A stretch of 64,000 nt of DNA, taken from the NCBI RefSeq assembly GCF_000190435.1, contig NC_015152.1, positions 1,246,458 through 1,310,457 on the forward strand. Direction: 5' to 3'. Position numbers and translations under genes: made by a program. Under the pieces are notes generated by a model. It had not been told where the DNA came from. It worked only from the letters and a program-made list of their open reading frames with translations, and did no database searches. Each line of letters opens with the position of its first letter. The stretch's first letter is position 1. Below, piece after piece: positions 26,750 to 34,823 of this stretch. The DNA comes from Sphaerochaeta globosa str. Buddy. Its GTDB lineage: Bacteria > Spirochaetota > Spirochaetia > Sphaerochaetales > Sphaerochaetaceae.

Positions 26750-27401
26750 TCATATACCCCGCAAAGAACAGCGCACTTCCCCCGATACAGAACAGATGCC
26801 AAATGGCATGGTAGTGGGGGATGCGTTTGCTTGCGTAAAATATGACTCCTATACTGTAGGTCAATCCAGCTGCAATCACCCAACCCAAGAGCCCTTGTGG
26901 CAGAAAGGGAACGATGTCCTTCCAGAAAATTACGATCAACCAACCCATCGCCAAGTATAAGAGTACATGCAAGGCTTTCAGCTTTCCCCAGAAAACAAGG
27001 GTGAATACTATTCCCAGCAGGGCAATCGCCCAGACCAGAATAACCACCTTGTATGCTATGCTCGTGTTGATCGAGAGCATCAGGGGTGTATAGGTCCCGG
27101 CAATGAGGAAATAGATGTTGCTATGATCGAGAATTCTGCAGATGCGCTTTGCATTACCGTAGGGAAGAGCGTGATAGAGCGCTGAGGCTCCATACAGCAG
27201 TATCATGCTAAGCGCCCAGACTACCATGCCCAAGCGTAGTGCAGGTGACTCTATCGATGGCAGCCGTAAGAGAATTGCCACAAAGGCAACACATGCCAAA
27301 GCGACGCCCACCACGTGGGTGATTGCGTTCTCCCTTTCAGCGTTCGGGTCGTCATACGTATGCAAAGTAATATGCTTTTCGAGCCATTGCGTGAATGTCA
27401 T
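26736..27401 (-). CDS. hemolysin III / PAQR-family membrane protein
   Basis: 221-residue seven-helix membrane protein of the hemolysin III (YqfA/PAQR) family. Visible family segments include NAITHVVGVALA with the first conserved histidine, SALYHALP and HYHAIWHLFCIGG near the C-terminus, which carry the metal-binding histidines. The start at 27401 is preferred over the ATG at 27425: AGAGGAGA precedes it, and a TTGATT-17-TATCGT promoter (27454-27426) would start transcription between the two. Its 3' end overlaps the TlpA-like gene by 14 nt in convergent orientation. Role unproven; probably not a toxin. Confidence 0.88.
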   Translation of the reverse strand: MTFTQWLEKHITLHTYDDPNAERENAITHVVGVALACVAFVAILLRLPSIESPALRLGMVVWALSMILLYGASALYHALPYGNAKRICRILDHSNIYFLIAGTYTPLMLSINTSIAYKVVILVWAIALLGIVFTLVFWGKLKALHVLLYLAMGWLIVIFWKDIVPFLPQGLLGWVIAAGLTYSIGVIFYASKRIPHYHAIWHLFCIGGSALFFAGYMITLV

Positions 27402-27425
27402 ACCGTGAAATCTCCTCTGGGGCAT

Positions 27426-27454
27426 ACGATAGTGTTCCCAGCTCCTTGAATCAA
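27426..27454 (-). promoter_or_regulatory. predicted promoter of the hemolysin III-like gene
   Basis: Minus strand TTGATT (27454-27449), 17-nt spacer, TATCGT (27431-27426). The -10 abuts an in-frame ATG at 27425, which therefore cannot be in the transcript; this fixes the start at 27401. Confidence 0.5.
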
Positions 27455-27506
27455 TGGTAGATTTGAACCCTTATGCCACTAGTAGAAATCTATCAGCTAT
27501 GAAAAA

Positions 27507-27522
27507 GGGGCCTTGCGGCCCC
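27507..27522 (-). terminator. terminator of the ABC transporter ATPase gene
   Basis: GGGGCC-TTGC-GGCCCC hairpin. On the minus strand it is followed by CTTTTTC, five nt after the stop of the ATPase gene. Confidence 0.8.
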
Positions 27523-27526
27523 ATTT

Positions 27527-28270
27527 TCAGAGAATATGCTCCAAAAAAAGTTTGGTGCGTTCGTTCGTGGGATTGCTGAACATCTGATCGGGTTTGCCGA
27601 TCTCAACAATGTTTCCCTCATCCATGAAGACCACCTTGTCTGCGGCAGCCCTGGCGAATCCCATTTCATGGGTAACCAACAGCATCGTCATGCCGCTCTT
27701 GGCAAGCTTGAGCATGACATCCAGAACCTCCTTGATCATCTCCGGGTCCAATGCACTGGTCGGTTCATCAAAGAGCATTACTTTTGGTTGCATCGCCAAA
27801 GCCCGGGCGATCGCTACGCGCTGTTGTTGCCCTCCGGAGAGCTGGGGAGGGTAGACTTGGGCTTTTTCCTCAAGTCCGACCAACCTCAGCAAATCCATGG
27901 CTTGCTTCTCAGCTTCTTTTTTGGAGAGCTTCTTAACCTTAAGCGGAGCAAGGGTGATGTTCTCCATCACCGAAAGATGAGGAAAAAGGTTGAAGGATTG
28001 GAATACCATGCCTACTTCCTCACGAATTTTTCTGAGGTCGACATCGGGATCGGTCACCTCATCCTCATCGATGAAGATTTTTCCTCCGGTAGGATGTTCG
28101 AGTTTATTTACGCTGCGCAGCAGTGTGGATTTCCCACTGCCCGAAGGTCCGATGATAACCACAACCTCCCCGTGCTCAACCGTTAGGTTGGCATGTCTGA
28201 CAGCCTTCACCACGGTATGGTTGGTAGTAATATAATCTTTGGAGAGATCTTCAATGCGTATTCTAGCCAT
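27527..28270 (-). CDS. polar amino-acid ABC transporter ATP-binding protein (predicted arginine)
   Basis: 247-residue GlnQ/ArtP-like ATPase. Walker A is GPSGSGKS, the signature is [16 protein letters not shown], Walker B is [14 protein letters not shown] and the switch histidine is in VTHEMGFAR. The frame is open farther upstream, but homology starts at [11 protein letters not shown], at 28270. It overlaps the 3' end of the permease gene by 8 nt and is co-transcribed with it. Operators of ArgR type upstream of the permease and of both binding-protein genes suggest that arginine or a relative is the substrate. Confidence 0.93.
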   Translation of the reverse strand: MARIRIEDLSKDYITTNHTVVKAVRHANLTVEHGEVVVIIGPSGSGKSTLLRSVNKLEHPTGGKIFIDEDEVTDPDVDLRKIREEVGMVFQSFNLFPHLSVMENITLAPLKVKKLSKKEAEKQAMDLLRLVGLEEKAQVYPPQLSGGQQQRVAIARALAMQPKVMLFDEPTSALDPEMIKEVLDVMLKLAKSGMTMLLVTHEMGFARAAADKVVFMDEGNIVEIGKPDQMFSNPTNERTKLFLEHIL

Positions 28271-29123
28271 TTTCGTGCAACCTTTCCTCCAGCATGCCAA
28301 CCAGGCGGGAGAGCAGGAGGGTGATGATGAGATAGATGAGGGCAACGACCAACATGGTCTCAAGCGAAAGGAAGGTTCTGGAGATATACTCCCTGCCTTT
28401 GCGCAGGATGTCGCTCAGTGCAATCGTGGAAACCAATGAGGAATCCTTCAGCATGGAGATGAACTCGTTGCCTATTGCCGGCAGGACGACCTTGATGGTC
28501 TGGGGAAGTATTACATACCGGAACGCCTGCGAGCGGGACAGCCCTAAAGCGATTGCGGCTTCCATCTGGCCTTTGGGAATAGCCTGAATGCCTGCTCGTA
28601 CAATTTCACCCATATAGGCGCCAAAGCAGATTGACAGGGCCACAACGGCTGCAATCATGCCTTCAATCTTGAAGAACCTTCCCATTGCGTAATAGATGAA
28701 GATCAACTGGACCAAAAGAGGGATGCCTCTGATAAGTTCGACATATACGCCGCTTACCATGTTGACCCATCTTTTCTTACTCACCGATCCTAGGCCGGTG
28801 ATGGTGCCGATGACCAAGGCCCCGATGATGGCAAAAATGGTTGCTTGGAAGGTTACCGGTGCACCCTTGATTGTTACCAGGAAAATATCCATGTACGGTT
28901 TGGGTTTGAAAATAACCAGTGCAGCAAGCAAAGCAATCGCACTGAAGAATGTAATTCTCCAAGAGTTGAGTATGTGCCCGTCGTCCTTGCGGGGGATGAG
29001 CACTCCATCAGTCATCTGGATGGTGAGAGGTTTCTTTTTTTGGGCATTGGGATCGACGGAAACTACTTTCTTTCGAACCGCTTGCAGTTTGTACTCGTCA
29101 ATATCAGTAGGTGTATGTTCCAT
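28263..29123 (-). CDS. polar amino-acid ABC transporter permease
   Basis: 286-residue HisM/GlnP-type permease. The first 70 residues are an unusual hydrophilic extension (rich in Lys and Asp) before the first helix; the family is usually about 220 residues. The EAA loop is seen at [36 protein letters not shown] segment is typical of the family. Only one permease is present, so it would act as a homodimer. Its own promoter (29160-29188) carries two ArgR-like boxes, and the ribosome binding site is weak. Confidence 0.92.
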   Translation of the reverse strand: MEHTPTDIDEYKLQAVRKKVVSVDPNAQKKKPLTIQMTDGVLIPRKDDGHILNSWRITFFSAIALLAALVIFKPKPYMDIFLVTIKGAPVTFQATIFAIIGALVIGTITGLGSVSKKRWVNMVSGVYVELIRGIPLLVQLIFIYYAMGRFFKIEGMIAAVVALSICFGAYMGEIVRAGIQAIPKGQMEAAIALGLSRSQAFRYVILPQTIKVVLPAIGNEFISMLKDSSLVSTIALSDILRKGREYISRTFLSLETMLVVALIYLIITLLLSRLVGMLEERLHENG

Positions 29124-29159
29124 ATATACTCACAGGGAAAGAATTTTTGATACAGGGTA

Positions 29160-29209
29160 GTACTACATAATTATACAGTTAAAGTCAAGCTATGATGCAT
29201 AATTATTCA
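29160..29209 (-). promoter_or_regulatory. promoter of the ABC permease with two ArgR-like boxes
   Basis: Minus-strand -35 TTGACT (29188-29183) and -10 TAGTAC (29165-29160). Inner box at 29164-29177 reads TGTATAATTATGTA on the minus strand. Outer box at 29196-29209 reads TGCATAATTATTCA on the plus strand, a full match to TGNAT-N4-ATNCA. Box starts are 32 bp apart. Confidence 0.65.
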
Positions 29210-29242
29210 AGCAATCCCAAGTTTCTTCCCTCCTAAATGTAA

Positions 29243-29264
29243 CAAGCCACCCGAAGGTGGCTTG
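29243..29264 (-). terminator. hairpin after binding-protein gene 1
   Basis: Perfect 9-bp stem CAAGCCACC-CGAA-GGTGGCTTG downstream of the gene ending at 29291. The minus-strand tail (TTACATTT) is only moderately T-rich, so read-through is possible. Confidence 0.55.
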
Positions 29265-29290
29265 CACTCGAAACAACGGAACTCAGATTA

Positions 29291-30073
29291 TTACAGGATG
29301 TTCCACTTCTTTTTCAGTTCGGCCATCTTGCCGCTCTCTTCAATCTGCTTCAGACCGTTGTTCACCAAATCAAGTACTTCCTTGTTTCCCTTGAGCATGG
29401 CGATGGCAATCGGTTCGGGATCTCCAAGGTCACTTGCACTTCCCGCCACCTTCAGTTTGCTGGCATAGTTGGGATTGGATAATACAAAGTCGCTTGCAAT
29501 GACACTGTCGGTGACCACAGCCTGCAGATTGCCGTTGAGCATATCCTCGATGGCAAAGCCAATCTCGTCATACGCCTTGATGGTAGCCTTGAAGGAAGGA
29601 TTCTGCTTCATGAAATCGTCGAGGAAAATATGTCCGGTGGTACCAAGCTGAACGCCGACGACCTTGCCGTTGAGGCTTGCGGTATTGGAGAGTGTTGTGT
29701 CTGCAATCGGTGCCAGGATAGCCTGGGTGATGATCATGATGGGAGTGGAGAAGTCCATGGTTGCCTTGCGTTCCTCGGTTACCGAAACACCGCTTGCCAC
29801 TGCATCGTAAGCACCGTTTGCGAGACCTGCAAAAATGCCTTCCCATGCTACGTTGCGGATGGTGATCTGTACATTGTTCACCTTTGCAATCTCATTGACC
29901 AGATCGATTTCAAAGCCGACGACATCCCCTTTCTCATCGACGAACTCGAGCGGAGGCCAAGCGCAGTTTGCTGCAAAGACGTACGATTTTGTGCTCTCTT
30001 TCTGCCCCTGGGCAAAAAGGAATGCAGAGCCTACGAGCAAAATGATCAGAGCGAGGGTTCCAAGCTTTTTCAT
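29291..30073 (-). CDS. amino-acid ABC transporter substrate-binding protein 1
   Basis: 260-residue periplasmic binding protein of family 3 (SBP_bac_3). The signal peptide ends near AFLFAQG. The mature protein starts with YVFAANCAWPPLEFVDEKGDVVGFEIDL, the family's opening pattern, and continues with VTEERKATMDFSTPI and a GVQLGTTGH loop. It is a clear paralogue of the protein encoded at 30249. AAGGAG precedes the ATG. Its promoter has the same two ArgR-like boxes as the permease. Confidence 0.93.
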   Translation of the reverse strand: MKKLGTLALIILLVGSAFLFAQGQKESTKSYVFAANCAWPPLEFVDEKGDVVGFEIDLVNEIAKVNNVQITIRNVAWEGIFAGLANGAYDAVASGVSVTEERKATMDFSTPIMIITQAILAPIADTTLSNTASLNGKVVGVQLGTTGHIFLDDFMKQNPSFKATIKAYDEIGFAIEDMLNGNLQAVVTDSVIASDFVLSNPNYASKLKVAGSASDLGDPEPIAIAMLKGNKEVLDLVNNGLKQIEESGKMAELKKKWNIL

Positions 30074-30101
30074 GGTAAAACTCCTTAATTTGGATATGCG
30101 T

Positions 30102-30151
30102 ATAATGCATACTTATACATTGAATGTCAACTATAAGAGAATAAATATGCA
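30102..30151 (-). promoter_or_regulatory. promoter of binding-protein gene 1 with two ArgR-like boxes
   Basis: Minus-strand -35 TTGACA (30130-30125), 17-nt spacer, -10 CATTAT (30107-30102). Inner box 30106-30119 (plus strand TGCATACTTATACA). Outer box 30138-30151 (plus strand AGAATAAATATGCA, one mismatch). Box starts are 32 bp apart and the outer box begins 8 nt beyond the -35 box. Confidence 0.65.
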
Positions 30152-30210
30152 TAAAAAATAGCATTATTTGAATATCTTTGAACAAAAATGCGGAATTTTG
30201 ACAGAAAAAA

Positions 30211-30228
30211 GGGGAGCAAAAGCTCCCC
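30211..30228 (-). terminator. terminator of binding-protein gene 2
   Basis: GGGGAGC-AAAA-GCTCCCC, 7-bp perfect stem. The minus strand continues with TTTTTTCTG. Confidence 0.85.
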
Positions 30229-30248
30229 TCATCCTGCACCTGCAGTAC

Positions 30249-30998
30249 TTACAGCAAATTCCACTTCTGCTTCAATGCGTCGAAGCTACCATCAGCCTTG
30301 GCAAGTTCGAGACCCTTGTTGATCAGATCAAGAAGGGTCTTGTTGCCCTTCTGAACAGCAATGGCGATATCCTCTTCGGTAAACGGAGCACCTGCAACCA
30401 TCAAGCGATTCTTATAGTTCTCATTGGCAAGGACAAAGTCACTTGCAATCAGGGAGTCACACACCGCTGCATCAACGTTGCCGTTCAACAGGTCTTCGAT
30501 GGCAAGCCCGATATCGTCATAGGCTTTTCTCTGAACAGGGTAGTTCTCCAAGGCAAAGTCACCGGTGGTGCCGATCTGTACGCCGATTTTCTTATTCGTG
30601 AGGTCGCCGATACCCTTTACCTTGGCGCTGTCGCTGCTTCGGATGATTACCACCTGACCGGCAGTAAGGATGGGAGTGGAAAAATCCATGGAAGCCTTGC
30701 GTTCTTCTGTCACGGTTACTCCACTGGCGACTCCATCATACGCCCCATTTGCCAGCCCTGCGAAAATTGTGTCCCAAGGGATATTCTTCACGCTCATCTG
30801 GGTGCCAACCTTCTCGCCGATAAGAGGCATCAGCTCGACTTCAAAGCCGGTGAGCTGCCCATTTTCCACAAATTCGAGGGGAGGCCAGGTAGCGTCGGAT
30901 GCGAAGATATATCCGCTTTTATCTTCTTTCTTTCCCTGTGCGAACATCAACGTGGTCGCCAGAGCGAGGATTGAGATGATCAGTAGTGTTTTTTTCAT
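30249..30998 (-). CDS. amino-acid ABC transporter substrate-binding protein 2
   Basis: 249-residue periplasmic binding protein, family 3, with signal peptide MKKTLLIISILALATTLMFA and mature start QGKKEDKSGYIFASDATWPPLEFVENGQLTGFEVELM. VTEERKASMDFSTPIL and IGVQIGTTGDFAL match its paralogue. The start at 30998 has AAGGAG; the frame is open 20 codons farther but those residues precede the signal peptide. It has its own promoter and terminator, so two binding proteins of likely different affinity or specificity feed one membrane complex. Confidence 0.93.
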   Translation of the reverse strand: MKKTLLIISILALATTLMFAQGKKEDKSGYIFASDATWPPLEFVENGQLTGFEVELMPLIGEKVGTQMSVKNIPWDTIFAGLANGAYDGVASGVTVTEERKASMDFSTPILTAGQVVIIRSSDSAKVKGIGDLTNKKIGVQIGTTGDFALENYPVQRKAYDDIGLAIEDLLNGNVDAAVCDSLIASDFVLANENYKNRLMVAGAPFTEEDIAIAVQKGNKTLLDLINKGLELAKADGSFDALKQKWNLL

Positions 30999-31029
30999 AA
31001 AAACTCCTTGTACGAGTGTCTTACAAGGC

Positions 31030-31079
31030 ATCATGCATACATATGCACTAAAAGTCAAGCAAAGGTGAATATCTATGCA
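31030..31079 (-). promoter_or_regulatory. promoter of binding-protein gene 2 with two ArgR-like boxes
   Basis: Minus-strand -35 TTGACT (31058-31053), 17-nt spacer, -10 CATGAT (31035-31030). Inner box 31034-31047 is TGCATACATATGCA, a perfect palindrome apart from its centre. Outer box 31066-31079 is TGAATATCTATGCA. The spacing of 32 bp is the same as in the other two promoters. Confidence 0.68.
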
Positions 31080-31089
31080 AACATAGACT

Positions 31090-31554
31090 TTACAACCCTA
31101 CGATGGCGTTTGTGATGAATAAACCCACAATAAGGCCAAGAAAGGTTCCACCCAGCACTTGGCTGAAAGAGTGGCCCAACATGGTCTTCAGATTCTCCGG
31201 GGTGAATTGGCCTTCCCGATGGATATCGCTGAGGATTCTGCTCCATTCGTTGATGACCTCGGCTTGCTTGCCTGCCGCCCTTCTGATACCCATGGCATCG
31301 TGGATGACAACTGCAGCGAAGGTTGCTGCTATGGCAAAGTAGACGGTCCCGATGCCTTGGGTGAGGGCGATGCTGGTCACCAATGCGATGACTCCTGCCG
31401 TATGACTGGAGGGCATCCCGCCTGTGCTGATAAGCAAATGCCAATCGAAGCGGCGCTCAAACAAGGCATTGACGAACGGCTTGAGCAGTTGCGCAAGGAA
31501 AAATGAGAGGGCTGCTGAAAGAAAGGGGGCATTGCCAAACAAGTCGTTGTTCAT
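31090..31554 (-). CDS. divergent PAP2 family (DUF212/YuiD-like) membrane protein
   Basis: 154-residue membrane protein of the divergent PAP2 (DUF212) family. The conserved GGMPSSHTAGVIAL motif matches the PAP2 phosphatase motif with its SxH, and VIHDAMGIRRAAGKQAEVIN is the family's second signature. Four hydrophobic helices. Activity is unproven; a lipid phosphate substrate would be guessed from the fold. No ribosome binding site: a TTGCGC-17-TACTGT promoter ends 5 nt before the ATG. Divergent from the MFS gene with overlapping -35 boxes. Confidence 0.88.
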   Translation of the reverse strand: MNNDLFGNAPFLSAALSFFLAQLLKPFVNALFERRFDWHLLISTGGMPSSHTAGVIALVTSIALTQGIGTVYFAIAATFAAVVIHDAMGIRRAAGKQAEVINEWSRILSDIHREGQFTPENLKTMLGHSFSQVLGGTFLGLIVGLFITNAIVGL

Positions 31555-31559
31555 ACCCT

Positions 31560-31608
31560 ACAGTAGCCTGTTTTTCCTGCTTGCGCAATAATCACTCTTC
31601 GCTATACA
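31560..31608. promoter_or_regulatory. divergent promoter pair sharing the palindrome TTGCGCAA
   Basis: Minus: TTGCGC (31588-31583), 17-nt spacer, TACTGT (31565-31560), 5 nt to ATG 31554. Plus: TTGCGC (31581-31586), 16-nt spacer, TATACA (31603-31608), for the MFS gene at 31637. Both -35 boxes come from one 8-bp palindrome. Confidence 0.55.
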
Positions 31609-31636
31609 GTGTCCGTATCATCATCTGGAGCCAACC

Positions 31637-32824
31637 ATGTACCTATCGTCCTCAAAAACAGACACCATCCAATTCTGGGTCCTGAACGTCTCCTCTTTTC
31701 TCGCACAATTGACCATTGCCATGGTCAACCTTGCTCTGGTGTACCACCTCAGACGTGTTTTCGCCCTAAGTGCAGACCGTATCGGCCTTGCCGCTTCCAT
31801 CAGCCCTGCCACCTACCTTGTATTTTGCATTCTTCTCTCTCCTTATACTATTCATTACCGGCCACGCCACTTGGTACAACTGTCACTGTTGGGCATGGCT
31901 TTTGCAGTATACCTCTTTGTCAGCACGCATTCTTTGCCGGTTGCCTATCTTGCCCTGGCGCTCTATGGCGGTTTCATGAGCCTTTTATGGCCGCAGATTG
32001 AAGGATGGTTTTCCCGTGGGAAAGAAGGGGCAAGCCTCAATAGGGTAGCGAATGCGTTCAATTTCTCCTGGTCTTTCGGGGTGGGGGTAAGCTCGTATAT
32101 TGCAGGTCTCTTGGTTGAGTTTTCCACGACGATGCCGTTTTTTGTCGGCTTGGCAATATTCGGTGTCGTCTATCTCATCATTTCAATCAGTAGTGCTTTG
32201 GTGCCGGGTATCCGAGCTGTTCAGAGTGAGCACACCGAGAACAAAACCAATTCCAAAATCGATCAGAGCACCCCGTTTCGCTTTTATGCCTGGGCTGGAA
32301 TTATCGCCCTGTACAGTGGCATGAGCGTAATTCTTACCATTTTCCCTCTCTATGCCCAGGATGTGCTTGGCATCAGTGAAAGCCAGACCGGCCTGCTGCT
32401 GCTCATACGCGGTGTGGCAACCTGCCTCTCCTTTCTCGCTTTGGGAAAGCTTGAGTTCTGGCATTTCAAAAAGCGCTATATTTTCCTGGTTCAGATTCTC
32501 TTTGCCCTGTTCTGTCTTCTGGCTACCAGCTTTACATCCCCGATTCCGTACGCGTTCTTCTTTTTGGTATTCGGTTTTCTGTTTGCCTTCGCCTACGACC
32601 AAAGCATGTTTCATGGTGCAAGCGGCAGTGTCAACCGCTCCCAGCGCATGATAATCCACGAGGTTCTGCTTACCATCGGCACCATTTTGGGAGCTGTGGG
32701 GGGAGGGTATGTGTATGAACATCTTTCCTTTTCACGGCTTTTATTCGTGGTCGCCATCTGCGCGCTTGTTTTGGTGAGTGTTGAGATGGCAATTGCATTG
32801 TTTTGGGAACGGAGGAAGCATTAG
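31637..32824 (+). CDS. major facilitator superfamily transporter
   Basis: 395-residue MFS protein with about 12 helices. It opens with a hydrophilic stretch (MYLSSSKTDTIQFWV), and the central loop between the two halves is rich in Asn, Lys and Ser (EHTENKTNSKIDQST). A GGAGCC sequence precedes the ATG. The substrate is unknown; no signature allowed a subfamily call. It ends 61 nt before aconitase, which has its own promoter. Confidence 0.78.
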   Translation: MYLSSSKTDTIQFWVLNVSSFLAQLTIAMVNLALVYHLRRVFALSADRIGLAASISPATYLVFCILLSPYTIHYRPRHLVQLSLLGMAFAVYLFVSTHSLPVAYLALALYGGFMSLLWPQIEGWFSRGKEGASLNRVANAFNFSWSFGVGVSSYIAGLLVEFSTTMPFFVGLAIFGVVYLIISISSALVPGIRAVQSEHTENKTNSKIDQSTPFRFYAWAGIIALYSGMSVILTIFPLYAQDVLGISESQTGLLLLIRGVATCLSFLALGKLEFWHFKKRYIFLVQILFALFCLLATSFTSPIPYAFFFLVFGFLFAFAYDQSMFHGASGSVNRSQRMIIHEVLLTIGTILGAVGGGYVYEHLSFSRLLFVVAICALVLVSVEMAIALFWERRKH

Positions 32825-32825
32825 G

Positions 32826-32853
32826 TTTTACACAATGCAGCTGATTCGTATAC
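32826..32853 (+). promoter_or_regulatory. predicted promoter of the aconitase-isocitrate dehydrogenase operon
   Basis: TTTACA followed by a 16-nt spacer and TATACA (TATACAAT), ending about 30 nt before the aconitase ATG, which is preceded by GGAG. Confidence 0.5.
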
Positions 32854-32885
32854 AATGGTTGCATCATCTGAGATAGGAGTGGTAT

Positions 32886-34823
32886 ATGGGCAAGACGCTG
32901 ACAGAAAAAATTCTTCTTTCACACGTGAAGGAGGGAACGCTTGAGACTGGAAAGCCGATAGGCATTCTCATCGACCAAACACTGACCCAGGATGCTACAG
33001 GCACGATGGCGTATCTCCAATTTGAAGCAATGGGCTTGGCCCGTGTGCAGAATGAACTGGCAGTAAGCTATGTCGACCACAATACCATTCAAGTCGGTTA
33101 TGAAAATGCCGATGACCATCGGTACCTGCAAACGGTAGCAGCCGCAAAAGGCGTAATTTTCTCCCGTCCGGGCAACGGCATCTGCCATCAGGTTCATTTG
33201 GAACGCTTCGGCAAACCCGGTAAGACCATGCTTGGAAGCGACAGCCATACTCCTACCGGAGGTGGCATCGGTATGATCGCCATCGGAGCCGGAGGCTTGG
33301 ATGTTGCAGTCGCCATGGCCGGTGGTCCCTTCCATCTCATCAGCCCCAAGGTTATCGAAATCAGGCTTACCGGAAAACTACGCCCTTGGGTGGCTGCAAA
33401 GGATGTAATCCTAACCGTTCTTGAACACTACGGGGTGAAAGGCAATGTGAATTGCATTTTCGAGTACACCGGGACAGGCGTTGCCTCTATGGAAGTGCCT
33501 GAGCGCGCCACCATCTGCAATATGGGAGCCGAGTGCGGAGTTACCACCAGTATTTTCCCTTCCGATGAGAAAACCAGGATCTTCCTCAAAGCCCAGGGCA
33601 GGGAAGAGGACTGGGTTGCTTTATCTAGCGATGAGGATGCCTCCTACGACGGCCTTTTTGAGATCGACCTATCGACGCTTGAACCCAAAATGGCTTGTCC
33701 GCATTCACCGGGAAACATTGAGAAGGTTTCCAAGCTTGCCGGCAAGCGTGTCGAGCAGGTTCTTATCGGTTCCTGCACCAACTCAAGCTATGCAGACATG
33801 AAGAAGGTAGCCGATATTTTGGATGGCCACACGGTAGCAGAGCATGTGAGTCTGGGTATTGCACCCGGAAGCCGCGAGGTACTGTTGATGCTCAGCAAAG
33901 ACGGCTCGTTGGGCAAGTTCATCCAAAGTGGTGCACGCATTCTCGAAAGTGCCTGTGGGTTTTGCATCGGCAACCATCAGAGCCCCGGAACCGAAGGGGT
34001 GAGCTTGAGGACAAGCAACCGAAACTTCGAAGGACGAAGCGGCACCAAGAGTGGACAAGTCTACCTTGTAAGTCCCGAGACTGCTGCCTTGGCGGCAATT
34101 ACCGGGGTGTTCACCGACCCGCTCAGTGATCACGGTATTCCTTACCCGAAAGTAGTGCATCCGACCCAATTTCTGGTTGATGACTCCATGATTGTATTTC
34201 CCCCAGAGGATGGCTCGAAGGTGGAAATCTTCCGCGGTCCCAATATCGGCGAACCTCCCAAGAATACTGCATTGAAAGAGCATTTGGAGGGGTACGTAAC
34301 CATCAAGGTTGGGGACAAAATCACCACGGACCATATTATGCCGGCGGGGAGTCGACTCAAGTACCGCTCCAATATTCCCGTATACTCCAAGTATGTCTTT
34401 GAACCGATCGATGAACACTTCAGTCAGCGATGTACCGAAAATCAGGACAGGGGCAAGGACAACTTCATTGTTGCCGGTTCTTCGTACGGCCAAGGTTCCA
34501 GTCGTGAACATGCCGCCATTTGTCCGATGTACCTGGGAGTGAAGGCAGTCATCGCTGTTTCGATCGAGCGCATCCACCAGAACAATCTCTGCAACTTCGG
34601 CATCATTCCGCTTACCTTCCTCCATGAAGAGGATTATGCAAAATTTGAAGCCAACGATGAATTGCTGCTGGAAAACGTGAAAGAGCAAATCAAAGGCGGT
34701 GAAGTGGTACTGAAAAACAAGACAAGGAGTACCGAGATCACCCTCTGTTGCGATATCACCGATGAACAGCGCAGCATGCTCATCAGCGGTGGGTTGCTCA
34801 ACATTTTGAAGGAGAGAGCTTGA
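32886..34823 (+). CDS. aconitate hydratase
   Basis: 645-residue [4Fe-4S] aconitase of the shorter, mitochondrial-like bacterial type, converting citrate to isocitrate. Cluster cysteines are in [10 protein letters not shown] and [12 protein letters not shown]. Other conserved segments are [38 protein letters not shown] and [14 protein letters not shown] with active-site Ser/Arg. The stop overlaps the start of the isocitrate dehydrogenase gene (TGATG), which makes the two an obvious pathway operon. Whether to call it acnA is a matter of naming, so no symbol is given. Confidence 0.95.
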   Translation: MGKTLTEKILLSHVKEGTLETGKPIGILIDQTLTQDATGTMAYLQFEAMGLARVQNELAVSYVDHNTIQVGYENADDHRYLQTVAAAKGVIFSRPGNGICHQVHLERFGKPGKTMLGSDSHTPTGGGIGMIAIGAGGLDVAVAMAGGPFHLISPKVIEIRLTGKLRPWVAAKDVILTVLEHYGVKGNVNCIFEYTGTGVASMEVPERATICNMGAECGVTTSIFPSDEKTRIFLKAQGREEDWVALSSDEDASYDGLFEIDLSTLEPKMACPHSPGNIEKVSKLAGKRVEQVLIGSCTNSSYADMKKVADILDGHTVAEHVSLGIAPGSREVLLMLSKDGSLGKFIQSGARILESACGFCIGNHQSPGTEGVSLRTSNRNFEGRSGTKSGQVYLVSPETAALAAITGVFTDPLSDHGIPYPKVVHPTQFLVDDSMIVFPPEDGSKVEIFRGPNIGEPPKNTALKEHLEGYVTIKVGDKITTDHIMPAGSRLKYRSNIPVYSKYVFEPIDEHFSQRCTENQDRGKDNFIVAGSSYGQGSSREHAAICPMYLGVKAVIAVSIERIHQNNLCNFGIIPLTFLHEEDYAKFEANDELLLENVKEQIKGGEVVLKNKTRSTEITLCCDITDEQRSMLISGGLLNILKERA

